A stretch of DNA of 33,701 bases from JACOXB01 sp036517755 (GCA_036517755.1 DATDUH010000010.1:1-33701); one strand, 5' to 3'; positions 5,063 through 12,278 are shown, counted from the first letter of the stretch. Program-made: numbers and translations. The notes: generated by a model not told the origin, from the letters alone.

Positions 5063-7186
5063 ATGTTTTTAAAGCGGCTCGAACTTCAAGGATTTAAATC
5101 TTTTGCCGATAAGGTCAGTCTCGATTTAACAAGCGGCGTGACGGCTATTGTCGGTCCTAATGGATCGGGTAAATCGAATATTATTGACGGTGTCAGATGG
5201 CTTTTGGGCGAAAGGGATGCGAGACAACTAAGGGGCGGCCGAAGTGAGGATTTAATTTTTGCCGGCACTGAAAAAAGGCCGCGCGTCGGCTTGGCCCAGG
5301 CGTCATTTGTCTTTGATAACGGTTCCGGAGTTTTCCCGCTTGATTTCAAGGAGGTGGTTATTTCGCGCCGCTTGGGCCGGGACGGCGATACCCACTTTTT
5401 CCTTAACAAAAGCGAGGTCAGGTTGAAGGACATTGCCGAGCTTCTGGCGAAAATCAAAGTTGGTCCTCGGGGTCTCGCTGTCGTCAATCAAGGGGAGAGC
5501 GATATTTTTGTGAAAGCCAGCCCACTAGAACGGCGGACGATGATCGAGGAAATCTTGGGATTGAAAGAGTATGAGATCAAAAAAGAAGAGGCTGGCCGCC
5601 GGCTTGAAAATGCCTTTGCTAATCTAGAGAAACTCAAACTTTCCCTTGAAGAGATAAAGCCCCACCTCCGCTTTTTAAAAAAACAGGTCTCGCGTTACGA
5701 GAGTCGGGAAAAATTCGCCGAAGAGTTGAGGCGGCTCGAGAATAATTTTTATGGCCGGCGGTTAGGGGCGATTAAAAAAGGTGAAAAAGAATTAGCGAGC
5801 CGAGAGGCCAAGCTAAAGGAGCAAATTACTCGCCAAGAAAAAGTTTTTACTGAAGCTGAAGTAGAAATGAAAAAAATTGGTGAGCCGGAAACAGAGACAA
5901 ACACCGTTCTAAAGGAGCTTCAGGCGGAAAGGAACTCGATTCTTAGCGAACGCGAGAAACTACAAAAAGAGCTGGGTCGCTTCGAAGTCAGGCTTGAGCT
6001 CGAAGCAAAATCCGGCGGGGGCGAGACTGATTTCCCAAGGATTATTAATGAGGTTAGGCGAGTTGCGAAAAATCTGCTTGAGGAAAATGATCCGGCTAAA
6101 CTAAAAAGCGGGTTGCAGGAGATTTTAAATCTGCTTGAAAACAAAGGGGATTTACCAGAGAAAGCCGATAAAGAGATTGTCGCAGAAATCGAATCAATCA
6201 CTAAAAATTTAAAGAATCTAGATCAGGCTCTTGAGGAGGTTATCCATGAAGAAGAAAAGGCAAGAGGAACAATTATCAGTTTTAACGAGCGTTTTAAATC
6301 AGCTTACGCCCTGGTTGAGTCAGAGCGGAAAAAACTTGAAGCCTTAAAAGAAGAAGAAAATCATTTGGTAATCGAGCGGGAGCGGTTGGTCTCAAGGCAA
6401 ACCGCACTTCACGAGGAATTAGCTCAGATCGGTCGGGATCTTCAATCCCTGCGAGTTGATAGATCCGAGGCCAGCGAACCTATGAACGAGGAGCAGGTTC
6501 TTAAATTGATGCTTAAGCTCCGAGGGGAGCTCGCAAGTATTGGCGAGGTTGACGAGGCCTTAATCGAAGAGGCCAAAGAAACTGAAGAAAGATATAATTT
6601 TCTTTCAGCTGAATCGGTTGATCTCGAGCGAGCAATGGCGGATCTTAAAAAACTAATTAGGGATCTTGAAGAAAAAATTAATAAGGAATTTAATTTGGCG
6701 ATTAAATTAATTAATCAGGAATTTAATAAGTTAGTGAGTTTAATGTTCGGCGGCGGAAAGGCAAGGCTTACTGTCGAGAGCCCTAAAGAGATTAAAGTGG
6801 AAGGCGAAGAGGGAACGGAAGAGCCAAAATCAGAGGAAGCAGTTTCCGTGATTCCTGGAGTGGAAATTGATCTTTCTCTGCCTCGAAAAAGAATTAAAGG
6901 ATTAGATATGCTCTCAGGCGGAGAACGGAGCTTGGTTTCAATCGCTGCGCTTTTCGCCTTAATTTCCGTAAGTTCGCCGCCGTTCTTGGTGCTTGATGAA
7001 ATTGATGTAGCGCTTGATGAGAAAAACGCCAAGCGGTTCGGCGAAATGCTAAAAGATTTATCAGGCAGAACTCAATTTATTGTAGTCACTCATAACCGGG
7101 CCACAATGGAAGTAGCTGATGTGCTCTATGGCGTTACCATGGCCCCGGACGGCACCTCAAAATTAGTTTCGTTAAAGTTAGCGTAG
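5063..7186 (+). CDS. smc: Short SMC-type chromosome segregation ATPase without a recognisable hinge
   Basis: The N-terminal half-ATPase has FKSFADKVSLDL and Walker A GPNGSGKS (31-38). The C-terminal half has the signature LSGGERSLVSIAALFA and Walker B FLVLDEIDVALDE. Between them (about 190-600) lies Lys/Glu-rich coiled coil. Bacterial SMC is usually about 1,150-1,200 residues with a globular hinge in the middle; here the protein is 707 residues. The place of the hinge is taken by a short helical stretch (about 320-390) with none of the glycine-rich hinge features. All ATPase motifs look intact, so it should be functional. Alternative: an SbcC/RecN-like ATPase, but the N-terminal sequence is SMC-like. 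Confidence 0.88.
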   Translation: MFLKRLELQGFKSFADKVSLDLTSGVTAIVGPNGSGKSNIIDGVRWLLGERDARQLRGGRSEDLIFAGTEKRPRVGLAQASFVFDNGSGVFPLDFKEVVISRRLGRDGDTHFFLNKSEVRLKDIAELLAKIKVGPRGLAVVNQGESDIFVKASPLERRTMIEEILGLKEYEIKKEEAGRRLENAFANLEKLKLSLEEIKPHLRFLKKQVSRYESREKFAEELRRLENNFYGRRLGAIKKGEKELASREAKLKEQITRQEKVFTEAEVEMKKIGEPETETNTVLKELQAERNSILSEREKLQKELGRFEVRLELEAKSGGGETDFPRIINEVRRVAKNLLEENDPAKLKSGLQEILNLLENKGDLPEKADKEIVAEIESITKNLKNLDQALEEVIHEEEKARGTIISFNERFKSAYALVESERKKLEALKEEENHLVIERERLVSRQTALHEELAQIGRDLQSLRVDRSEASEPMNEEQVLKLMLKLRGELASIGEVDEALIEEAKETEERYNFLSAESVDLERAMADLKKLIRDLEEKINKEFNLAIKLINQEFNKLVSLMFGGGKARLTVESPKEIKVEGEEGTEEPKSEEAVSVIPGVEIDLSLPRKRIKGLDMLSGGERSLVSIAALFALISVSSPPFLVLDEIDVALDEKNAKRFGEMLKDLSGRTQFIVVTHNRATMEVADVLYGVTMAPDGTSKLVSLKLA

Positions 7187-7192
7187 ATTTTA

Positions 7193-7220
7193 TTGACACT
7201 TGTCTTCGGTCTGGTATTAT
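7193..7220 (+). promoter_or_regulatory. Promoter of rpsP
   Basis: TTGACA (7193-7198), a 16-base spacer, TATTAT (7215-7220). The GTG start of rpsP follows after only 7 bases, predicting a leaderless mRNA. Confidence 0.75.
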
Positions 7221-7227
7221 CTTATTC

Positions 7228-7476
7228 GTGCTTTCAATTAAACTAAAAATGGTTGGCCGGAAGAATCAACGTTCTTTTCGGGTGATTGTTCAAGAGGCGA
7301 AGAGCAAACTGCGGGGCAAGTTCGTGGAGGATTTGGGCTGGTATAACCCTCACTCCAATACGGTGGAAGTTAAACGTGAGCGCGTGTTATACTGGTTGGG
7401 AGTCGGGGCCCAACCGAGCGAAACGGTTAAGCAAATTTTGAAAAAGTTAAAGGTTGACTGGAAAGGTCGAAAGTAG
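7228..7476 (+). CDS. rpsP: 30S ribosomal protein S16
   Basis: The 82-residue protein matches S16: MLSIKLKMVGRKNQRSFRVIVQEAKSK is trimmed here to its landmarks SIKLKMVGRKNQ and FRVIVQEAKS, then GWYNPHSNTVEVKRERVLYWLGVGAQPSET, whose core is YWLGVGAQPS. It binds 16S rRNA during early 30S assembly. The start is GTG at 7228: the family N-terminus needs SIKLK, and the promoter's -10 ends 7 bases earlier, so an ATG inside (7249) would be too short. It is followed 12 bases later by khpA in the common rpsP-khpA-trmD order. Confidence 0.95.
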   Translation: MLSIKLKMVGRKNQRSFRVIVQEAKSKLRGKFVEDLGWYNPHSNTVEVKRERVLYWLGVGAQPSETVKQILKKLKVDWKGRK

Positions 7477-7488
7477 AGACTCAAGGGA

Positions 7489-7824
7489 ATGAACGATCAG
7501 ACTGATAGGGAATTTCTCGAGTTCGTGGTGAAGTCGATAGTTGATCACCCCGAAGATGTTAAGGTTGATCGACGGATAGACGAGCTGGGTGTGCTTCTCG
7601 TCTTAAAGGTAAACCGGCAGGATATGGGTCAGGTAGTTGGCCGCGAGGGGAGTACGGCTAAAGCCATTCGTTCTCTGCTCCGAATTGTGGGGGTGAAGAA
7701 TAACGCCCGGGTTAATCTGAAGATTGAAGAGCCCGAGGGCGGTCGAAGAACTGGGGGGAGGCCCGAAATAGGAGAAGGTGAAAAACCGGTCGAGAAAGTC
7801 ATCGACGAGATTAAAGATCTCTAA
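7489..7824 (+). CDS. khpA: KH-domain RNA-binding protein (KhpA family)
   Basis: The single KH domain spans roughly residues 30-85, with the RNA-binding loop VVGREGSTAKAIRSLLR (GxxG form G-R-E-G). KhpA is usually about 75-80 residues; this one is 111 because of a charged C-terminal tail (EEPEGGRRTGGRPEIGEGEK). It sits between rpsP and trmD, its usual place, suggesting a ribosome-biogenesis or RNA-chaperone role. No strong Shine-Dalgarno sequence is present. It is followed by a clear terminator. Confidence 0.9.
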   Translation: MNDQTDREFLEFVVKSIVDHPEDVKVDRRIDELGVLLVLKVNRQDMGQVVGREGSTAKAIRSLLRIVGVKNNARVNLKIEEPEGGRRTGGRPEIGEGEKPVEKVIDEIKDL

Positions 7825-7846
7825 CTCGAAAACGCGGAAATCAGAA

Positions 7847-7870
7847 AGGGCCCTCGAGAGGGCTCTTTTT
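7847..7870 (+). terminator. Intrinsic terminator after khpA
   Basis: AGGGCCCT and AGGGCTCT form 8 pairs around CGAG, followed by a T5 run. It lies 22 bases after the khpA stop and ends 8 bases before the trmD ATG, so trmD needs readthrough or its own start site. Confidence 0.8.
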
Positions 7871-7878
7871 GTAGAGAA

Positions 7879-8535
7879 ATGACATTCCATATCATCACCC
7901 TTTTCCCCGAAACGATTAAGCCCTACCTCGACGAATCCGTGGTGGGGATCGCCCAGAAGCGGGGAGTGGTTAAGGTAAAATTTTATAGTCCCCGGGATTA
8001 TTCTCGGGACAAGCATAGAACCGTTGACGACCGGTCTTATGGCGGCGGGCCGGGGATGGTTATTCAGCTTGGGCCGGTAGTAAAAGCGGTTCAAGCCATA
8101 AAGTCGAAGATTAGAAACCAGAAATTGAAAATAATTCTTTTTACGCCGGCTGGGAAACAGTTCGATAACAAATATGCCGCCGCCTTAGCCAAAGACTATA
8201 AACACTTAATTCTTATCGCCGGCCGGTATGAAGGAGTTGATGCGAGATTGAAGAAGATATTTAAACCGGAAGAAATTTCCATCGGTCCCTATGTTTTAAC
8301 AGGCGGGGAACTGGCGGCAGCCGTTCTTGTTGACGCGATCTCTAGACAACTTCCGGGCGTGCTCGGTAAGGCAGAATCACTCGAAGAGAAACGTTTAGGC
8401 GTGGGCGTGCCGGTTTATACTCGGCCCGAGATTTTTGTTTATAAAGGCAAGAAGTACCGGGTGCCGAAAGTCCTCGTTTCAGGCAATCATGCCGAAATAG
8501 AGAAGTGGCGGCGCGACCATAGAAAAAGTCTTTGA
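7879..8535 (+). CDS. trmD: tRNA (guanine-37-N1)-methyltransferase
   Basis: SAM-dependent methylation of G37 in tRNAs, which prevents frameshifting. At 218 residues it is slightly shorter than the usual 230-250. The knot-fold motifs are present: DDRSYGGGPGMV, AGRYEGVDARLKK and GPYVLTGGELAAAVLVDAISR, the latter with the conserved catalytic Asp (DAISR) kept. Two conserved positions differ from common TrmD: RYEGVDAR instead of RYEGVDER, and GPYVL instead of GDYVL. It ends in TGA, evidence that TGA is a stop in this genome. The -35 box of rpsB overlaps its stop. Confidence 0.95.
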   Translation: MTFHIITLFPETIKPYLDESVVGIAQKRGVVKVKFYSPRDYSRDKHRTVDDRSYGGGPGMVIQLGPVVKAVQAIKSKIRNQKLKIILFTPAGKQFDNKYAAALAKDYKHLILIAGRYEGVDARLKKIFKPEEISIGPYVLTGGELAAAVLVDAISRQLPGVLGKAESLEEKRLGVGVPVYTRPEIFVYKGKKYRVPKVLVSGNHAEIEKWRRDHRKSL

Positions 8536-8560
8536 CTTTTCTCTTTTTGTAATGTAATTT
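8532..8560 (+). promoter_or_regulatory. Promoter of rpsB
   Basis: TTGACT (8532-8537, overlapping the trmD stop), a 17-base spacer, TAATTT (8555-8560). The GTG at 8568 follows after 7 bases, matching the spacing at rpsP. Confidence 0.65.
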
Positions 8561-8567
8561 TTTGACT

Positions 8568-9329
8568 GTGAAAGAGGCATCAGAAACATTAGAACTGGAG
8601 AATGATCAAGGGGAATCCTCGATTGATCCTAAAGATGCGGCTCTTTTTGAAGAGATGATGAGGGCCGGTGTTTTCTATGGCCGCTCTAAATCAAGGACCA
8701 ACCCCTTAATGAAGAATTACATCCAGACCACGAGGGCGGGTTTTGAGGTGATTGACCTCGGCGAAACTATCGCCGGGCTAAAAACCGCGGCCGCAGTCGT
8801 CAAGGGAATAATCCAAAACAAGGGGTTAATTCTTATGGTTGGCACGAGCCCGGCAGTTAGATCAGCCATTAAGGAGTTAGCCCTCAAGTTCAACTTGCCT
8901 CACGTCACCGAGCGTTGGCTTGGCGGCACTCTCACCAATTTCAAGGTGATTAGCGGGAGAATTAATTTCTTCAAGAAGCTAAAGGAGGCAGAAGTAAGCG
9001 GGGAGTGGGAGAAGTATTCTAAAAAAGAGAAAGTTAAGCTTTCGCGAGAGCTTGCCAAGCTCGAAAGACTTTTCGCTGGGATGTCGATCCTCGAACGGTT
9101 GCCCGCACTTGTTTTTATTGCTGATTTAACCGCAAACGGAATAGCCGCGAGAGAAGCGAAACGCAAGGGGATTCCGGTAGTGGCCTTCGTCAATACCGAC
9201 GCCGATCCCTCACTTGTTGATTATCCCATTCCGGCCAATGACCGTAATAGGAAGAGCGTTGAGCTCTTAATAAGAGGGCTTGATGAAGCCTTCACTATAG
9301 TTCCCCAAGAAGATGTTAAAGTCAGCTGA
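8568..9329 (+). CDS. rpsB: 30S ribosomal protein S2
   Basis: The 253-residue protein has S2 landmarks: EMMRAGVFYGRSKSRTNPLM, FEVIDLGETIAGLK, ILMVGTSPAVRSAI, ERWLGGTLTNFKVI and the C-terminal IPVVAFVNTDADPSLVDYPIPAND (core VVAFVNTDADP). The N-terminus carries an extra acidic stretch of about 15 residues. The start could be TTG at 8562 or GTG at 8568; GTG is preferred because 7 bases separate it from the -10 box, exactly as at rpsP. It overlaps tsf by 17 bases, the conserved rpsB-tsf pair. Confidence 0.96.
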   Translation: MKEASETLELENDQGESSIDPKDAALFEEMMRAGVFYGRSKSRTNPLMKNYIQTTRAGFEVIDLGETIAGLKTAAAVVKGIIQNKGLILMVGTSPAVRSAIKELALKFNLPHVTERWLGGTLTNFKVISGRINFFKKLKEAEVSGEWEKYSKKEKVKLSRELAKLERLFAGMSILERLPALVFIADLTANGIAAREAKRKGIPVVAFVNTDADPSLVDYPIPANDRNRKSVELLIRGLDEAFTIVPQEDVKVS

Positions 9330-9759
9330 CATTCAAGCGTTAAGAACCCAGACTGGAGCGGGGGTGGTGGATTGTAAGCATGCCTTGGAGGAAGCCGGGG
9401 GTAATGTCGATGAGGCGATTAAGATTTTGAAAGAGAGGGGGTTGGCTCGAGCCGCCTCGAGAGCCGAGCACGAGGCCGAAGCCGGTGTTATTGACGCCTA
9501 TATTCATCAGGATAAAATCGGTGTTTTGTTCGAGCTCAATTGCGAAACTGATTTTGTGGCCAGAACCAGTGAGTTTAAAGAATTAGCTCACAATCTTTCG
9601 ATGCAAATCGCGGCGATGAATCCCGAAAACGTTGAGGAATTTCTTGGGGGCAACTATATTAAAGATGAGACAAAAACCGTCGCCGATCTGATTAACGATG
9701 TTATTGCGAAAACCGGCGAGAATATTAAAATCGGAAGATTTATAAGATACGAGTTATGA
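9313..9759 (+). CDS. tsf: Elongation factor Ts, short form
   Basis: Nucleotide exchange factor for EF-Tu. The N-terminal UBA-like domain (ADIQALRTQTGAGVVDCKHALEE) and the core motif LNCETDFVARTSEF are clear. The protein ends at 148 residues, against about 195 (Thermus) to 283 (E. coli), so one dimerisation subdomain is missing and only a single core repeat remains. It ends GENIKIGRFIRYEL then TGA, a natural family terminus. It overlaps rpsB upstream and shares ATGA with the next ORF. Confidence 0.94.
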   Translation: MLKSADIQALRTQTGAGVVDCKHALEEAGGNVDEAIKILKERGLARAASRAEHEAEAGVIDAYIHQDKIGVLFELNCETDFVARTSEFKELAHNLSMQIAAMNPENVEEFLGGNYIKDETKTVADLINDVIAKTGENIKIGRFIRYEL

Positions 9760-10010
9760 TTGATCTTTTTCTCGAACTGGCTTTAATGGTTTCCTTGGGC
9801 GTGATCGTCTATTTAATGGCGGTGGCTGTGCCTCGGGTAGGCGAAGAGGAGTCGGGCTCGACCAAAAGGAACGGTCGGACTAATAACTTGCCCCTTGAGG
9901 ATTTCGATGCTCTCCTGAAGAACCTAAGGGATAAGCTGTTGCGCCGGACCAAAATCGTGATAATGAAAATCGATAATTTCTTGAGCCGGAAGTTGAAGCG
10001 CGAAGAATAA
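9756..10010 (+). CDS. Small single-pass membrane protein, unknown
   Basis: The product has 84 residues. One hydrophobic helix at residues 3-26 (LFLELALMVSLGVIVYLMAV) is followed by a charged soluble tail rich in Lys/Arg near the end. Family not recognised. The ATG overlaps the tsf stop (ATGA), a strong sign of translational coupling. The -35 box of the tRNA promoter lies in its last codons. Confidence 0.7.
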   Translation: MIDLFLELALMVSLGVIVYLMAVAVPRVGEEESGSTKRNGRTNNLPLEDFDALLKNLRDKLLRRTKIVIMKIDNFLSRKLKREE

Positions 10011-10020
10011 TCGCTATAAT
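9993..10020 (+). promoter_or_regulatory. Promoter of the tRNA-Tyr/Thr/Thr-rpmG unit
   Basis: TTGAAG (9993-9998), a 16-base spacer and TATAAT (10015-10020), ending 9 bases before the mature tRNA-Tyr. Confidence 0.7.
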
Positions 10021-10029
10021 AACGGAGGC

Positions 10030-10114
10030 GCGCAGGTGGTAGAGCGGTCAATTACACGAGACTGTAAATCTCGCGCCCTGACGGGCTACGGGGGTTCGAA
10101 TCCCTCCCTGCGCA
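10030..10114 (+). tRNA. tRNA-Tyr (GTA)
   Basis: The acceptor stem GCGCAGG/CCTGCGC, the anticodon loop CTGTAAA (GTA) on stem CGAGA/TCTCG, a long variable arm (class II) and the T-loop TTCGAAT are all present. CCA is not fully encoded. Confidence 0.96.
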
Positions 10115-10121
10115 CCGGCTT

Positions 10122-10193
10122 GCCGTCCTAGCTCAACGGTAGAGCAACAGTTTTGTAAACTGTAGGTTCCGGGTTCAAGTCCCGGGGACGGCT
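10122..10193 (+). tRNA. tRNA-Thr (TGT)
   Basis: The acceptor GCCGTCC/GGACGGC closes the molecule, the anticodon loop TTTGTAA on stem ACAGT/ACTGT gives TGT, and the T-arm is CCGGG-TTCAAGT-CCCGG. The discriminator base is T and no CCA is encoded. Confidence 0.95.
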
Positions 10194-10200
10194 CACTCGC

Positions 10201-10272
10201 GCCGGAGTAGTTCAGTGGCAGAACGCATTCTTGGTAAGAATGAGGCCGAGGGTCCGATTCCCTCCTCCGGCT
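10201..10272 (+). tRNA. tRNA-Thr (GGT)
   Basis: The acceptor GCCGGAG/CTCCGGC closes the molecule, the anticodon loop TTGGTAA on stem CATTC/GAATG gives GGT, and the T-loop is TCCGATT. The discriminator base is T as in the preceding tRNA-Thr. It is 7 bases from rpmG. Confidence 0.95.
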
Positions 10273-10279
10273 CACAACG

Positions 10280-10456
10280 ATGGCTAAATCAATTTATTCG
10301 GAAAATTTAATCACTCTTCGATGTACCGTTTGCAAACGGAAGAATTACTATACCCGAAAAAATAAAAAGAAGGTGGAGAGGAAGTTAGAATACAAACGCT
10401 ACTGTAAGTGGTGCCGTAAGCATACCCCTCACAAAGAAGCCAAAACTAAGGGTTAA
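10280..10456 (+). CDS. rpmG: 50S ribosomal protein L33
   Basis: The 58-residue protein has the L33 pattern: LRCTVCKRKNYYTRKNKK near the start, with zinc ligands CTVC, then YCKWCRKHTPHKE with CKWC. This is the zinc-binding (C+) form of L33 in the large subunit. It starts 7 bases after tRNA-Thr, so it is probably made from the same primary transcript and released by tRNA processing, giving a very short leader. There is no Shine-Dalgarno sequence. Confidence 0.95.
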   Translation: MAKSIYSENLITLRCTVCKRKNYYTRKNKKKVERKLEYKRYCKWCRKHTPHKEAKTKG

Positions 10457-10460
10457 TTCC

Positions 10461-11093
10461 ATGCGCTTCCGGGATAGGACAGAGGCTGGTCGGCTCTTGG
10501 CCGAACTCCTCCGGCATTACGAAGGGAAAGAAGTAGTTGTTTATGCTCTGCCTCGCGGCGGTGTTGTCCTGGGATTTGAAATTGCCAAGCGCCTTCAGGC
10601 GCCGCTCGATCTTGTTATTACCCGGAAAATCGGCCACCCCTTCAATCCTGAATACGCTATTTGTGCCGTGGCTGAAGACGGTCACCTGGTTTGTAATGAA
10701 GCCGAGCGGGCCGGGGTTGATCCCGAATGGTTTAGAAAAGAAGTGGAGAAAGAAAAAGAAGAAGCCAAAAGGAGACGCGAGGCTTATCTAGGGAAAAGAG
10801 AAACGCCTGCGGCTCGAGGGAAAACAGCCATTATTGTTGATGATGGAATAGCCACTGGCCTTACTTTAAAATTAGCTATTCAAGAACTAAAACATAAAGA
10901 GCCGGTAAAAATCGTGGTGGCAGTGCCGGTAGCGCCTCGGGATGTAGCCGAAGAAATCCGAAAAGAGGTTGACGAGTTCGTGGCCCTTGATATCCCGACG
11001 GCCTATTTAGGCGCAGTTGGCGCTTATTACGATTATTTCCCCCAAGTAAGCGACGAAGAGGTGGTAGAAATGCTCGAGGAACCCGGGCATTGA
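10461..11093 (+). CDS. Phosphoribosyltransferase-family protein
   Basis: The 210 residues follow the type I phosphoribosyltransferase fold: VVVYALPRGGVVLGFEIAKRL (sugar-pyrophosphate loop), VITRKIGHPFNPEYAICAV, and the PRPP signature AIIVDDGIATGLT (about residues 122-134). The C-terminal FVALDIPTAYLGAVGAYYDYFPQVSDEEV is typical of a widespread family of uncharacterised transferases, sometimes fused to hydrolases. The natural substrate is not known. It starts 4 bases after rpmG and ends in TGA. Confidence 0.85.
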   Translation: MRFRDRTEAGRLLAELLRHYEGKEVVVYALPRGGVVLGFEIAKRLQAPLDLVITRKIGHPFNPEYAICAVAEDGHLVCNEAERAGVDPEWFRKEVEKEKEEAKRRREAYLGKRETPAARGKTAIIVDDGIATGLTLKLAIQELKHKEPVKIVVAVPVAPRDVAEEIRKEVDEFVALDIPTAYLGAVGAYYDYFPQVSDEEVVEMLEEPGH

Positions 11094-11106
11094 CATATTG
11101 TTTCCA

Positions 11107-11131
11107 CCCACCTTGACTCGGCGAGGCAGGT
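11107..11131 (+). repeat. Dispersed 25-bp repeat, copy 1
   Basis: Core CCTTGACTCGGCGAGGCAGG (11111-11130). Its reverse complement occurs at 18222-18241; adding flanking bases gives 24 of 25 identical. This copy supplies the -35 box of the rplJ promoter. Confidence 0.8.
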
Positions 11132-11141
11132 CCTTTATTAT
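11113..11141 (+). promoter_or_regulatory. Promoter of the rplJ-rplL operon
   Basis: TTGACT (11113-11118), a 17-base spacer, TATTAT (11136-11141). The transcript would start near 11148, just upstream of the L10 leader. The -35 box and spacer lie in the dispersed repeat. Confidence 0.75.
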
Positions 11142-11149
11142 TGATCAGT

Positions 11150-11238
11150 AATCCGCAGACCGCAGGTATCCTGAAAAGGAATAAACTCGCCTGCCGAGGA
11201 TGATAACTTTTAGCTGCGGACTGGACGCAGTTTTTTTT
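11150..11238 (+). promoter_or_regulatory. Ribosomal protein L10 leader with overlapping terminator
   Basis: The known L10 leader hallmarks are present in order: CCGCAGACCGCAGG, the CCTGCCGAGG block, and GCTGCGGACTGG pairing back to the first. L10(L12)4 binding to this RNA represses its own operon in other bacteria. Here CTGCG/CGCAG at 11214-11230 can instead form a hairpin followed directly by T8 (11231-11238), an intrinsic terminator that abuts the rplJ ATG. The two folds are mutually exclusive, which suggests attenuation. Confidence 0.75.
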
Positions 11239-11751
11239 ATGCCTATCACTAGAGCGAAAAAAGAAGAAATTTTCAGCGAGGGGAGTGAAAAAATTAGTCA
11301 ATCCCGGTTTTTGATTTTTGCCGATTTCCAAGGAGTGGGGGTCAGCGAACTCCAGCAGTTAAGAAGGACCCTGGCTGAAGTCGGCGCTAACTTTAAAGTC
11401 ATCAAAAAACGGATTTTAAGGCTTGTTCTTCGTGAGAGGTGATTTGATTTTGATCCAGTCAAGTTTAAGGGACAGGTGGGCACTGTTTTTGGGACCGATG
11501 AATTAGAGAAGATTATTGCTCCGGTTTATCATTTTTTGGAGGATAACGAGAGGTTCAAAATCTTGGGTGGTCTAGATTTAACTAGCAAAGAGGAGCTGTC
11601 AGCTGAAAAAATTATCGCCATTGGCAAGTTGCCCTCAAGGGGAGTGTTATTGGCCCAGCTCATGGGCGTGATGATTGCCCCGGTTCAGAAGTTAATGTAT
11701 GTACTGGATATTTTGAGTAAAAGGTCGGAATCACCCGCCTCGCCTCGATAA
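11239..11751 (+). CDS. rplJ: 50S ribosomal protein L10, interrupted by one in-frame TGA
   Basis: The reading frame from the ATG at 11239 gives the L10 N-domain (FLIFADFQGVGVSELQQLRR, then NFKVIKKRILRLVLRER). It meets TGA at 11440-11442 (codon 68) and continues in the same frame as normal L10 (FDFDPVKFKGQVGTVF to VQKLMYVLDILSK). The total of about 170 codons fits the family. In related L10 proteins a glycine is common here, so one G-to-T change of GGA would explain the stop. Other genes use TGA as a terminator, so glycine recoding across the genome is ruled out. Sequencing error, a real nonsense mutation or readthrough remain. Stalk protein that anchors L7/L12; normally essential. Confidence 0.85.
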
Positions 11752-11787
11752 GTTCTGCGAGTCGAAGCCGGGTAATTTGTTTAGATT

Positions 11788-12153
11788 ATGGAAAAAGAAA
11801 AATTTATTGAAGAAGTCGGGAAAATGTCGGCAGTCGAGCTCGCCGAATTAGTGAAAGCAATGGAGGAAAAATTCGGTGTTTCCGCCGCGATGCCGGTGGC
11901 TGGTGCGGCTGAGGGACAAGCGGCTGAGGTCGCTGAAGAAAAAACCTCTTTTACGGTTATGCTTACTTCAGCTGGTGAGCAAAAAATCAATGTCATTAAA
12001 GCGGTTCGGGAAATAACCGGCTTGGGCTTAAAAGAATCTAAAGACCTAGTTGAGGGAGCGCCTCAAAAAGTTAAAGAGGGATTAAAGAAAGAAGAGGCCG
12101 AAGAGGCCAAGAGCAAACTAGAGGAAGCTGGCGCTACGGTAGAACTTCAATAG
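11788..12153 (+). CDS. rplL: 50S ribosomal protein L7/L12
   Basis: The stalk protein recruits translation GTPases. It has 121 residues, the normal size. The N-terminal dimerisation domain (KEKFIEEVGKMSAVELAELVK) is joined by an Ala/Gly/Glu hinge (about 36-53) to the C-terminal domain, with INVIKAVREITGLGLKESKDLVEGAP carrying the factor-binding helix. It is the second gene of the L10 operon, 36 bases after rplJ, with its own terminator. There is no Shine-Dalgarno sequence before the ATG. Confidence 0.97.
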   Translation: MEKEKFIEEVGKMSAVELAELVKAMEEKFGVSAAMPVAGAAEGQAAEVAEEKTSFTVMLTSAGEQKINVIKAVREITGLGLKESKDLVEGAPQKVKEGLKKEEAEEAKSKLEEAGATVELQ

Positions 12154-12156
12154 ACG

Positions 12157-12185
12157 AAAGAGTGCCTTTTTAGGGGCGCTCTTTT
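12157..12185 (+). terminator. Intrinsic terminator after rplL
   Basis: AAAGAGTGCC and GGCGCTCTTTT pair over about 10 bases around a T-rich loop, followed by a T-rich tail. It lies 3 bases after the rplL stop. Confidence 0.75.
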
Positions 12186-12203
12186 GATTTATAGTAATGC
12201 CAC

Positions 12204-12278
12204 GGGCAATTAGCTCAGTGGTAGAGCGTTCGGTTCACATCCGAAAGGCCGCTGGTTCGATTCCAGCATTGCCCACCA
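12204..12278 (+). tRNA. tRNA-Val (CAC)
   Basis: The acceptor GGGCAAT/ATTGCCC, the anticodon loop TTCACAT on TTCGG/CCGAA (CAC), the T-arm CTGG-TTCGATT-CCAG, and an encoded ACCA end are present. Unlike the Tyr and Thr genes above, CCA is encoded. Confidence 0.95.

Noticed and set aside
11239..11751. Glycine-for-TGA genetic code (code 25) as explanation of the rplJ stop
   Set aside because: rpsB, tsf, trmD, grpE, the phosphoribosyltransferase and the 28571 gene all end at TGA at their family-typical length, and no other gene contains in-frame TGA.
11239..11751. Frameshift or selenocysteine in rplJ
   Set aside because: The frame is the same before and after the TGA, so no frameshift is needed; no selenocysteine-type structure is seen after it and L10 has no such residue.
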